Source: Streptomyces sp. TLI_105
GTDB taxonomy: Bacteria; Actinomycetota; Actinomycetes; Streptomycetales; Streptomycetaceae
Assembly: GCF_900105415.1 (NCBI RefSeq)
Contig: NZ_FNSM01000001.1
Coordinates: 2,952,501-3,016,500, forward strand
DNA length: 64,000 nucleotides
Direction: 5' to 3'
Made by a program: the position numbers and the translations under genes. Within the stretch, counting starts at the first letter, position 1, and every line of letters begins with the position of its first letter. The notes under the pieces were generated by a model. That model saw only the letters and a list, made by a program, of their open reading frames with translations, searched no databases and was not told where the DNA came from. This document shows positions 16,150-24,660 of the stretch, one piece after another.

Positions 16150-16980
16150 TTGGCCACAGGTACAGAACCCCCGACGAGCCACAGAGCCGCGACGGGGGTG
16201 CGCTCCCCGGGGCGCGCCTCCATCGCGGCCCGCCATCTGCGCACCGACCGCTGGTGGCTCTCCCCCGCCGCCACCGCGGTCGGTCTGCTCGCCTTCGTCG
16301 CGTACTCGACGTGGCGGGCGTTCGCGAACGCCGACTACTACTCCGCCCCCTACGTCTCCCCGTTCTACTCGCCCTGCCTCGCGGAGAACTGCGTCCCCAT
16401 GCGCGGCGGGCCGAACTGGGAGGTCTTCGGCAGCTGGTGGGGGCTCTCCCCCGCCCTGCTGATCCTCGTCTTCCCGCTGGGCTTCCGGCTGACCTGTTAC
16501 TACTACCGCAAGGCCTACTACCGGGGGTTCTGGGCGGCTCCCCCGGCCTGCGCGGTCGCCGAACCCCACCGCGCGTACACCGGCGAGACCCGCTTCCCGC
16601 TGCTCCTGCAGAACCTCCACCGGTACTTCTTCTACGCGGCGCTGCCGGTCGCCGGGATCCTCACGTACGACACCGCCCTGACCTTCCGGGACACCGACTA
16701 CGCCTGGGGCCACGCCGGGCTCGGGACGCTGGTCTTCCTCGTCAACATCGTCCTGATCTGGGCGTACACCCTCTCCTGCCACTCCTGCCGGCACATCGTC
16801 GGCGGCCGTCTGAAGCACTTCTCGAAGCACCCCGTCCGCTACCGGCTGTGGACCTGGGTGGGACGCCTGAACCGGCGTCACATGCAACTCGCCTGGGCGT
16901 CGCTGATCAGCGTCGCCGCCTGCGATCTGTACGTGTACCTGCTCGCCACCGGCGCCTTCGACGACCCGAGGTTCTTCTGA
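16150..16980 (+). CDS. Succinate dehydrogenase membrane anchor subunit (actinobacterial type)
   Basis: This 276-aa integral membrane protein lies immediately upstream of SdhA. The TTG start at 16150 is chosen because AGGAGG lies six bases ahead. There are five hydrophobic segments at about residues 38-58, 95-113, 157-178, 194-214 and 249-271. Conserved-looking His residues (NLHRYFF, SCHSCRHI) could ligate heme b. It is a single large anchor rather than SdhC plus SdhD, as in the Sdh1-type enzymes of mycobacteria. It transfers electrons from the FeS subunit to menaquinone (family knowledge). Confidence 0.82.
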   Translation: MATGTEPPTSHRAATGVRSPGRASIAARHLRTDRWWLSPAATAVGLLAFVAYSTWRAFANADYYSAPYVSPFYSPCLAENCVPMRGGPNWEVFGSWWGLSPALLILVFPLGFRLTCYYYRKAYYRGFWAAPPACAVAEPHRAYTGETRFPLLLQNLHRYFFYAALPVAGILTYDTALTFRDTDYAWGHAGLGTLVFLVNIVLIWAYTLSCHSCRHIVGGRLKHFSKHPVRYRLWTWVGRLNRRHMQLAWASLISVAACDLYVYLLATGAFDDPRFF

Positions 16981-16981
16981 C

Positions 16982-18865
16982 ATGAGTCCTGTGAGCTCCG
17001 TGGAACGGCAGCGGTGGGACGTGGTCGTGGTCGGCGCGGGCGGCGCCGGGCTGCGGGCCGCGATCGAGGCGCGCCGGGCCGGCGCGCGCACCGCCGTCAT
17101 CTGCAAGTCCCTCTTCGGCAAGGCGCACACGGTGATGGCCGAGGGCGGCATCGCCGCCTCCATGGCGAACGCCAACGAGCACGACGACTGGAAGACGCAC
17201 TTCCGGGACACCATGCGCGGCGGGAAGTTCCTCAACCAGTGGCGGATGGCCGAGCTGCACGCCCAGGAGGCCCCCGAGCGGGTCTGGGAGCTGGAGACCT
17301 GGGGCGCGCTCTTCGACCGGACCCCGGACGGCCGTATCTCGCAGCGCAACTTCGGCGGCCACGAGTACCCCCGGCTCGCGCACGTCGGCGACCGCACCGG
17401 CCTCGAACTGCTGCGGACCCTCCAGCAGAAGGTCGTCGGGCTCCAGCAGGAGGACCACCGGGAGACCGGCGACCACGAGGCGCGCCTGAAGGTCTTCCAG
17501 GAGTTCACCGTCACCCGCGTCCTGAAGGACGGGGACGGGAGGGTCGCCGGGGTCTTCTGCTACGAACGGGAGAGCGGGCGCTTCCTCGTCCTGGAGGCGC
17601 CCGCGGTCGTCCTCGCGACCGGCGGCATCGGCAAGTCCTTCAAGGTGACCTCGAACTCCTGGGAGTACACGGGCGACGGCCACGCGCTGGCCCTGCTCGC
17701 GGGGGCGCCCCTGGTGAACATGGAGTTCGTGCAGTTCCATCCGACCGGCATGGTCTGGCCGCCGTCGGTGAAGGGGATCCTGGTCACCGAGTCCGTACGC
17801 GGCGACGGCGGGGTGCTGCGGAACTCCGAGGGCCGGCGCTTCATGTTCGACTACGTCCCCGACGTCTTCAAGGAGAAGTACGCCGAGTCGGAGGAGGAGG
17901 GCGACCGCTGGTACGAGGACCCCGACCACAACCGGCGCCCGCCCGAGCTGCTGCCGCGCGACGAGGTGGCGCGGGCCATCAACGCCGAGGTGAAGGCGGG
18001 GCGCGGCTCCCCGCACGGCGGGGTGTTCCTGGACGTGTCGACCCGGATGCCGGCGGAGACGATCCGGCGCCGGCTGCCCTCGATGTACCACCAGTTCAAG
18101 GAGCTGGCGGACGTCGACATCACGGCCGAGGCGATGGAGGTCGGGCCGACCTGCCACTACGTGATGGGCGGCGTCGCCGTCGACTCCGAGACGGCCGCCA
18201 CGGTCGGGGTGCCCGGCCTCTTCGCGGCCGGCGAGGTCGCGGGCGGCATGCACGGCTCCAACCGGCTCGGCGGGAACTCCCTCTCCGACCTGCTGGTCTT
18301 CGGACGCCGGGCCGGGCTGCACGCGGCGCGGTACGCGGCGGGCGCGGCGGCCGCCGAGGTCGGCGAGGAGGCGGTGGAGGCGGCGCGGACGGAGGCGCTG
18401 GCCCCGTTCCGGGAGGGGCCCGCGGAGAACCCGTACACGCTCCACCAGGAGCTCCAGCAGACGATGAACGACCTCGTCGGGATCATCCGGCGGGAGGGCG
18501 AGATGGTCGAGGCCCTGGCGCGGATCGCCGCGCTGCGGGAGCGGGCCGGGCGGATCGCGGTCGAGGGGCACCGGCAGTTCAACCCCGGCTGGCACCTCGC
18601 CCTCGACCTGCGGAACATGCTGCTGGTCAGCGAGTGCGTCGCCCGGGCCGCCCTGGAGCGCACCGAGTCCCGGGGCGGGCACACCCGCGAGGACCGGCCG
18701 GCGATGGAGCGCTCCTGGCGCCCGGTGAACCTGCTCTGCCGGGCCGAGGACGGCGGAATCGTCCTGGAGCGGGTGCGCACCGAGCCCATCAGGCCCGATC
18801 TGCTCGCCCTCTTCGAGAAGGAGGAGCTGGCGAAGTACCTGGCGGAGGAGGAGCTGGACGCATGA
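16982..18865 (+). CDS. sdhA: Succinate dehydrogenase/fumarate reductase flavoprotein subunit
   Basis: This 627-aa catalytic subunit oxidises succinate to fumarate. The FAD dinucleotide motif is VVVGAGGAGLRAAIEARRAG at residues 13-32. AHTVMAEGGIAAS holds the His that covalently binds FAD. Substrate-site signatures are VQFHPTG and SRNLGG-like GSNRLGGNSLSDLLVFG. The C-terminal helical domain has the expected length. It starts one base after the anchor stop and overlaps SdhB by four bases (ATGA), so the three are translationally linked. Confidence 0.97.
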   Translation: MSPVSSVERQRWDVVVVGAGGAGLRAAIEARRAGARTAVICKSLFGKAHTVMAEGGIAASMANANEHDDWKTHFRDTMRGGKFLNQWRMAELHAQEAPERVWELETWGALFDRTPDGRISQRNFGGHEYPRLAHVGDRTGLELLRTLQQKVVGLQQEDHRETGDHEARLKVFQEFTVTRVLKDGDGRVAGVFCYERESGRFLVLEAPAVVLATGGIGKSFKVTSNSWEYTGDGHALALLAGAPLVNMEFVQFHPTGMVWPPSVKGILVTESVRGDGGVLRNSEGRRFMFDYVPDVFKEKYAESEEEGDRWYEDPDHNRRPPELLPRDEVARAINAEVKAGRGSPHGGVFLDVSTRMPAETIRRRLPSMYHQFKELADVDITAEAMEVGPTCHYVMGGVAVDSETAATVGVPGLFAAGEVAGGMHGSNRLGGNSLSDLLVFGRRAGLHAARYAAGAAAAEVGEEAVEAARTEALAPFREGPAENPYTLHQELQQTMNDLVGIIRREGEMVEALARIAALRERAGRIAVEGHRQFNPGWHLALDLRNMLLVSECVARAALERTESRGGHTREDRPAMERSWRPVNLLCRAEDGGIVLERVRTEPIRPDLLALFEKEELAKYLAEEELDA

Positions 18866-19632
18866 GCACGTATCAGGCCCACTTCCGGATCTGGCGCGGC
18901 GACGCCGACGGCGGGGAGCTCACCGACTACACCGTCGAGGTGCACGACGGCGAGGTGGTCCTCGACATCGTGCACCGGCTCCAGGCCACCCAGACCCCCG
19001 ACCTGGCCGTCCGCTGGAACTGCAAGGCGGGCAAGTGCGGGTCGTGCTCGGCCGAGATCAACGGCCGGCCCCGGCTGATGTGCATGACCCGGATGTCGGT
19101 CTTCACGCGGGACGAGGTGGTCACCGTCACCCCGATGCGGGCCTTCCCCGTCGTCCGCGACCTGGTCACGGACGTCTCCTTCAACTACGCGAAGGCCCGG
19201 GAGATCCCGGCGTTCGTCCCGCCCGCCGGGCTCGGCCCCGGCGAGTACCGGATGAAGCAGGAGGACGTCGACCGCTCGCAGGAGTTCCGGAAGTGCATCG
19301 AGTGCTTCCTGTGCCAGGACACCTGCCATGTGGTCCGCGACCACGAGGAGAACAAGGAGGCCTTCGCCGGACCCCGCTTCCTCATGCGGATCGCGGAGCT
19401 CGACATGCACCCCCTGGACGCGGCGGAGGAGGCCGGGCTCGACCGGCGACGGACCGCGCAGGAGGAGCACGGCCTCGGCTACTGCAACATCACCAAGTGC
19501 TGCACCGAGGTCTGCCCGGAGTCCATCCGGATCACCGACAACGCCCTGATCCCGCTGAAGGAGCGGGTCGTGGACCGGAAGTACGACCCGCTGGTCTGGC
19601 TCGGGAAGACGATCAGGCGGCGGAAGGCCTGA
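18862..19632 (+). CDS. sdhB: Succinate dehydrogenase iron-sulfur subunit
   Basis: This 256-aa electron-transfer subunit starts at the ATG overlapping the SdhA stop. CKAGKCGSC plus a distal Cys (RLMC) hold the 2Fe-2S cluster. CIECFLCQDTC holds the 4Fe-4S cluster and CNITKCCTEVCPE the third cluster. It passes electrons from FAD to the membrane anchor. It is the last gene of the operon. The converging transglutaminase-like gene ends two bases beyond, with no room for a terminator. Confidence 0.97.
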   Translation: MSTYQAHFRIWRGDADGGELTDYTVEVHDGEVVLDIVHRLQATQTPDLAVRWNCKAGKCGSCSAEINGRPRLMCMTRMSVFTRDEVVTVTPMRAFPVVRDLVTDVSFNYAKAREIPAFVPPAGLGPGEYRMKQEDVDRSQEFRKCIECFLCQDTCHVVRDHEENKEAFAGPRFLMRIAELDMHPLDAAEEAGLDRRRTAQEEHGLGYCNITKCCTEVCPESIRITDNALIPLKERVVDRKYDPLVWLGKTIRRRKA

Positions 19633-19634
19633 CC

Positions 19635-20495
19635 TCAGGCCGCCGCGCCCGCGCTCCAACGGCCGAGGACCGGCTCGGCGAGGGTGCGGGCGGGGCGGCA
19701 CAGGGTCTGTCCGTGGAGGTCGAACAGCTCGTCGCGCGAGGAGAAGCGGCCGAGGTCCGTACGGAGGTGGGCGGAGAGGTCGCAGGGGGCCGAGCCGGCG
19801 CACGCGGCGGGCGCGTCCCAGTCGACGGTGGTCCGGGCGACGGCCTCGAAGAGCGTCTCCGCCCCGGAGTTGGTGAACCCGCCCCCGTGCCCGCCCGGCG
19901 CGAGACCCGTGAACAGCTCGGCGATCGGCACCCAGGCGGTGGAGGCCGGGTCCGGACCGGCACCGGCGACCGCCCCGGAAACCCGGGCCGCGTCGGTCGC
20001 GTCGGTCGCGTCGAGACGGAACTCCGGCCAGGCCAGCAGGACCTCCTCCGGGACGAACGCGCGGAGCTTCGGGAACCTCGGGTACCAGAAGGTGCCGTCG
20101 ACGAGCAGGCCGCGCACCCGGGTCTCCACGCCGAGGGACCGGGCCACCGCCTCCAGGACCGCCATCCGCTGGCTGCACGAGCCGCGCCCGAGCCGCAGCG
20201 TGCGCGACACCCGGCGCCGGTCCTCGACGGAGTACACCGGTCGCACGGCGGTGACGAGGATGCCGTGCGCCACCTGGAGCCGGGCTCGGTCGGTGACCGC
20301 TCCCCGTGCCTCGGACTCGCGCAGCACCCGGGCCACGAGCGCGGTCACGAGCGGATGCGCCAGGTCCAGGATCGGGGTGGGCCGGGTGGACCCGGGCACC
20401 TCCCGCGCGGGCCCTTCCGCATCAGGAGCGCGGAAGGCGCGGTCCGCCCCGGTGGTGCGGACGGTGCGGACCGGCATCAGCAGACGGCTGGTCAT
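19635..20495 (-). CDS. Transglutaminase-like domain protein
   Basis: This 286-aa protein has the transglutaminase-like catalytic Cys in LRLGRGSCSQRMAVLEA near residue 105. A downstream acidic/aromatic region (RGLLVDGTFWYPRF) fits the fold. The expected His is not certain, although PGGHGGGFTN is a candidate. No signal peptide is seen. Many proteins of this superfamily are proteases or amide hydrolases, and the substrate is unknown. It lies downstream of the GH18-like gene on the same strand with a gap of about 105 bases. Confidence 0.75.
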   Translation of the reverse strand: MTSRLLMPVRTVRTTGADRAFRAPDAEGPAREVPGSTRPTPILDLAHPLVTALVARVLRESEARGAVTDRARLQVAHGILVTAVRPVYSVEDRRRVSRTLRLGRGSCSQRMAVLEAVARSLGVETRVRGLLVDGTFWYPRFPKLRAFVPEEVLLAWPEFRLDATDATDAARVSGAVAGAGPDPASTAWVPIAELFTGLAPGGHGGGFTNSGAETLFEAVARTTVDWDAPAACAGSAPCDLSAHLRTDLGRFSSRDELFDLHGQTLCRPARTLAEPVLGRWSAGAAA

Positions 20496-20600
20496 GGCGT
20501 ACTCCCCCTTGCCCGGCGGCCCGCCCCCCCGGGCCGCGCGGCACCATCCTCCTCCGCCCGCTCCCGCCCCGGCGCCCGGGGTCCCCCTCGCCCCTTCGGA

Positions 20601-21626
20601 TCAGAGCCAGCCCGCGCGGTAGGCCGCCCAGTCCTCCTCCCGCGCCGCGAAGTCGACGTACAGGGCGAGGCCGAACCGCTCGCGGTCGGGGTCGGTGCGG
20701 CCGAGGCCGAGTCTCGCGCCCTTGACGGCCGCGGCGACCGTCTCGGCGTTCTCGTGGTGACCGAGGTCGTCCTCGTGGAAGAAGGGGAGACCCACCAGCA
20801 GGTCGGTCGTCTCGGGGGTCACCTCCAGGGCGAGGGCCGTCTGCTGGGCGACGTACCCGCCGTAGAGGCTCTCCAGCGGCATCCAGGTGTCGTACGACAT
20901 GACGGCGATCTGGTCGACGCGCCGGGCGACCTCGCCGAAGAACTCCTGCGACCACCACTTCTCGCTGCCGTTGCCGCTGACCGCGCCCAGGGCCGTGTGG
21001 GCGCCCGGCAGCGGGTCGATCTGGTGGGCGGCGACCGAGAGCGGGACCTTGCGGCCCCGGGTCAGCTCCCCGAGGTCGTCGAGGAGGGAGAGGTAGTCCC
21101 GGTCGTCGGAGTGCAGCGGCTCCAGGTCGAAGTGGACCCCGTCGAAGCCCGCGTCGAGGATCTGCCGGGCCGAGCCCACCACGGCGCGGCGTGACCCGGC
21201 GTCCTCCAGGCGCAGCCCCACGGGCCCTTCGGTGGCCAGGACGTCGCCCAGCCAGGCCTGCACCCGTATCCCGGGCATCGCGCGGTGCACCCCGTCGATC
21301 AGCCACCTGGCGCGGGGGTACTTCGCCGCCGGCAGGGTGCCGTCGTGCTCCAGGGGCCCGGCGTGCACGTACAGGTCGCGTATCCCGCTGTCCTTCAGCC
21401 GCGCGGCGAGGGCCGCCAGGTCGGCGTCCTCCTTCCGTCCGTCGACCCAGGCGTGCCCGATCCAGAAGGCGTCCTTGCCGCGGGTCCTCGTGTCCTCCCC
21501 GAGGTCGCCCGTGTAGCTGACGCGCAGGGCCAGGGCCCCGAAGAGCGGAGGCACCACGAGCAGCAGGACGAGACCGAGGACGAACCAGCGTCCCCGCCTC
21601 CACACACGCCTCAGTCGTCCGTCCAC
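20601..21626 (-). CDS. Membrane-anchored GH18-like TIM-barrel protein
   Basis: This 341-aa protein has an N-terminal basic patch and one helix (about residues 13-35), then an extracytoplasmic barrel. FDGVHFDLEP near residues 159-168 matches the DxxDxDxE strand of glycoside hydrolase family 18, with Glu about 167 as the candidate proton donor. The VMSYDTW segment matches the later conserved strand. It may act on chitin-like or glycan substrates or be a non-catalytic relative. It reads toward the transglutaminase-like gene, so they could be co-transcribed. Confidence 0.72.
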   Translation of the reverse strand: MDGRLRRVWRRGRWFVLGLVLLLVVPPLFGALALRVSYTGDLGEDTRTRGKDAFWIGHAWVDGRKEDADLAALAARLKDSGIRDLYVHAGPLEHDGTLPAAKYPRARWLIDGVHRAMPGIRVQAWLGDVLATEGPVGLRLEDAGSRRAVVGSARQILDAGFDGVHFDLEPLHSDDRDYLSLLDDLGELTRGRKVPLSVAAHQIDPLPGAHTALGAVSGNGSEKWWSQEFFGEVARRVDQIAVMSYDTWMPLESLYGGYVAQQTALALEVTPETTDLLVGLPFFHEDDLGHHENAETVAAAVKGARLGLGRTDPDRERFGLALYVDFAAREEDWAAYRAGWL

Positions 21627-21788
21627 CCGATCCCCCCGAGAGCCGTCGCGTCACTGGAACCACCGTAGCGGCGGCTACTGACAGTGACGCTCGGGCGGCC
21701 GCAACGGTTTCCGGACGCCACGGGTCCGGTCGTGGCTCCGGCATCGGCCGGGTCGCGAGCGGCCATACGCGGACATAACCTCCCCCTT

Positions 21789-23891
21789 GTGACGCGAATA
21801 GCCACCCGAGCCCTTGCCGCGGTGCTGGTGGCGGCGTGGTGGATCCTCGTGCCCGCCGTACACGGCGCCCACGCCGACGACCCCGTCGTCCTGTCCCGGG
21901 ACGGCCAGATCACCGACCGGGTCGGCGCCCTCGGCGACCGCCGCGCCTCCGTGGTCCAGGCCCTCGACCGGCTCTACGAGGAGCGGCGCGTCCAGCTCTT
22001 CGTCGTCTACGTACGGGACTTCTCCGGACGCTCGGGCCAGAACTGGGCCGACGCCACCGCGGAGCGCAACGCGCTCGGCCTCGACGACGTCCTGCTCGCC
22101 GTCGCCACCCACGACCGGCAGTACGGCTACTCGGCCGACCCCGGCTCCCGCCTCACCCAGGCCCAGCTCGACGAGGTCGCGCGGACCGCGATCGAACCGG
22201 CCCTGCGACGGAACGACTGGGCGGGCGCCGCCATCGGCGCGGCGAACGGCTACGCCGCCGTCCTCGCCGGCCGGCCCGTCCCCACCCCGACGCTCACCCC
22301 CGGCCCCGCCGACCCCGGCGCCGCCGCCGACGACGGCACCTCGACGACCGACCTCGTCCTGCCCGTGGTCCTCGTCGGCGGCGCGGGAGCCGTGGCGGCC
22401 TACGCGTACGCCAAGCGGCGACGGCGCGCCGAGACCCGCACCACGCCTCGGGGCGGGCAGGGCTGGGGCCCTCCGAAGGAACCCGCGCCGCCGTCCCTGG
22501 ACGAGCTCGACGGACAGGCCCGCCGGACGCTGGTCGCCACCGACGACGCCATCCGCACCAGCCAGGAGGAACTCGGCTTCGCCTCCGCCCAGTTCGGCGA
22601 GGAGGCGGTGCGCCCCTTCACCGAGGCCGTCGACTTCGCCGAGGAGCAGCTGACGGCCTCGTTCCGGCTGCGGCAGAAGCTCGACGACTCCTTCCCCGAG
22701 GACGACCCGACCCGCCGGGCCGTGCTGGACGAGATCCTCCGCCGCTGCGCCGAGGCGAACGCGCGCCTCGACGCCGAGACGGAGGACTTCGACCGGCTCC
22801 GGGCCCTGGAGCACACGGCCCCGGAGGCGCTGGCCGGGGTGGAGGCGGCCTTCCGCGAGCAGACCGGGCGGATCGGGACGGCCGAGGCGGCGCTGACCTC
22901 GATGCGCGAGCGGTACGCCGAGACGGCGGCCGCGCCCGTCGCCGGCGACGTCGAGCAGGCGAAGGACCGGCTCGTGTTCGCGACGACCCACGTCAACCAG
23001 GCCCGCCAGCGGATCGACGCCGGTGACAACGGCGGGGCCGCCGTGCACATCCGGGCCGCCGAGGGCGCCGTGGACCAGGCGGCCCGGCTGATCGAGGCGG
23101 TGGACCGGCGGGCGCGGGACCTGGCCGAGGCCGTGGGAAAGCTGACGGGCGCGCTCGCGGAGACGGACGCGGACCTCGCGGAGGCCCGCGGACTGTTGAA
23201 GGGGACCGCCGAGGGGGTGTCCACGGCCGATCTCCAGGGCCGGATCGCCCGCGCCGAGGCGGTGGCCGCCGAGGTGCGGCGCGGGGTGGACGCCGGGCGG
23301 TACGACCCGATCGACGCCCTGCGCCGGGTCGAGGAGGCCGACGCGGCGCTCGACGAGGCGCTGGAGGGCGCGCGGGAGCGCGAGTCGGGGACGCGACGCG
23401 CCCGCGTGCTCCTCGATCAGGTGATGCTGACGGCCCGTTCGGCGATCGGGGCGGCGTCCGACTACATCACCACGCACCGGGGCGCGGTGGGCAGCGAGGC
23501 CCGTACGCGCCTCGCCGAGGCCCGGCGCCGCTGGGAGAAGGCGCGGTCGCTCGCCGCCGAGGACCCGCAGACGGCCCTCGTGGAGGCGCAGCAGGCGGAC
23601 GCGCTGGCCCGGCGCGCCCAGGACCTCGCCGAGCAGGACGTCCGCACGTACGGGAATCCGAACGGCCTGGGCGGTGTGACGGGGGTGGGCGGAAGCGGTG
23701 GCGGCGGCCTCGGCGGTGCGGTGCTCGGCGGCATCGTCCTCGGCGGGCTGTTCGGCGGTGGGCGAGGAGGCGGACACGGCGGGTCCGGCGGAGGAGGGGG
23801 CGGTTTCGGGGGCGGAGGTTTCGGCGGCGGACCCGGCAGCTTCGGGGGCAGCGGCACGCGCGGCCGGCTGGGCGGCGGAGGCCGCTTCTGA
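21789..23891 (+). CDS. TPM-domain membrane protein with coiled coil and Gly-rich tail
   Basis: This 700-aa protein starts at GTG 21789, giving a Sec signal (TRIATRALAAVLVAAWW) cut after AHA near residue 27. In-frame codons further upstream add no signal and are dropped. The TPM/DUF477 domain (residues about 30-165) has QLFVVYVRDFSG and VLLAVATHDRQYGY. A membrane helix lies near 187-207, then RRRR. Long Ala/Glu coiled-coil regions span about 235-640, and the last 55 residues are almost all Gly/Ser/Phe. The PspA gene follows after 40 bases. TPM proteins elsewhere act in photosystem or membrane repair, so an envelope-stress role is inferred. Confidence 0.85.
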   Translation: MTRIATRALAAVLVAAWWILVPAVHGAHADDPVVLSRDGQITDRVGALGDRRASVVQALDRLYEERRVQLFVVYVRDFSGRSGQNWADATAERNALGLDDVLLAVATHDRQYGYSADPGSRLTQAQLDEVARTAIEPALRRNDWAGAAIGAANGYAAVLAGRPVPTPTLTPGPADPGAAADDGTSTTDLVLPVVLVGGAGAVAAYAYAKRRRRAETRTTPRGGQGWGPPKEPAPPSLDELDGQARRTLVATDDAIRTSQEELGFASAQFGEEAVRPFTEAVDFAEEQLTASFRLRQKLDDSFPEDDPTRRAVLDEILRRCAEANARLDAETEDFDRLRALEHTAPEALAGVEAAFREQTGRIGTAEAALTSMRERYAETAAAPVAGDVEQAKDRLVFATTHVNQARQRIDAGDNGGAAVHIRAAEGAVDQAARLIEAVDRRARDLAEAVGKLTGALAETDADLAEARGLLKGTAEGVSTADLQGRIARAEAVAAEVRRGVDAGRYDPIDALRRVEEADAALDEALEGARERESGTRRARVLLDQVMLTARSAIGAASDYITTHRGAVGSEARTRLAEARRRWEKARSLAAEDPQTALVEAQQADALARRAQDLAEQDVRTYGNPNGLGGVTGVGGSGGGGLGGAVLGGIVLGGLFGGGRGGGHGGSGGGGGGFGGGGFGGGPGSFGGSGTRGRLGGGGRF

Positions 23892-23931
23892 GGACGGCCG
23901 TCCTGTCCCCTCGTACGCAAGGAGAACGAGC

Positions 23932-24642
23932 ATGAGCAGCAAGCAGACCATTCTCGGCCGGGTCACCCAGCTGGCGAAGGCCAACATCAACGCCCTCCTC
24001 GACCAGGCGGAGGATCCGCAGAAGATGCTGGACCAGCTGATCCGCGACTACGCGAACAACATCGCGGAGGCGGAGGAGGCGGTGGCCGCGACCATCGGCA
24101 ACCTCCGGCTGATGGAGCAGGACCATCGGGAGGACGTGGCCGCGGCGAAGGAGTGGGGCGACAAGGCGCTCGCCGCGAGCCGCAAGGCGGACGAACTGCG
24201 GAGCGGCGGGCAGACGGCGGAGGCGGACCGCTTCGACAACCTGGCGAAGGTGGCGCTGGGCCGCCAGCTCCAGTCGGAGAAGGAGGCGCGGACGGCGGAG
24301 CCGACGATCGCCGCGCAGACCGACGTGGTGGAGAAGCTCAGGACGGGGCTCGACCGGATGAAGGAGAAGCTGGGCGAGCTGAAGGCCAAGCGGGACGAGC
24401 TGGTGGCCCGCGCGAAGTCGGCCCAGGCGCAGAACCGCATGATGGACGCCGTGCGGAGCGTCGACGTGCTCGACCCGACGAGCGAGCTGAGCCGCTTCGA
24501 GGACAAGGTGCGCCGGGAGGAGGCCCGGGCCCTGGGCCGGCAGGAGCTCGCCGCCTCCTCCCTGGACGCCCAGTTCGAGCAGCTGGACGCGCTCGGCGAC
24601 AGCGCCGAGATCGAGGCCCGGCTGGCCGCGCTCAAGGCCTGA
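23932..24642 (+). CDS. PspA/IM30 family protein
   Basis: This 236-aa protein is fully helical and opens with the family N-terminus SKQTILGRVTQLAKANINAL, then DPQKMLDQLIRDY. It is a peripheral ESCRT-III-like protein that binds stressed membranes. AAGGAG lies seven bases before the ATG at 23932. It is co-transcribed with the TPM-domain protein, a pairing that supports a membrane-maintenance role. It ends 18 bases before the converging SpoIIE gene stop. Confidence 0.92.
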   Translation: MSSKQTILGRVTQLAKANINALLDQAEDPQKMLDQLIRDYANNIAEAEEAVAATIGNLRLMEQDHREDVAAAKEWGDKALAASRKADELRSGGQTAEADRFDNLAKVALGRQLQSEKEARTAEPTIAAQTDVVEKLRTGLDRMKEKLGELKAKRDELVARAKSAQAQNRMMDAVRSVDVLDPTSELSRFEDKVRREEARALGRQELAASSLDAQFEQLDALGDSAEIEARLAALKA

Positions 24643-24660
24643 CCACGGAGGATCGGCCGT

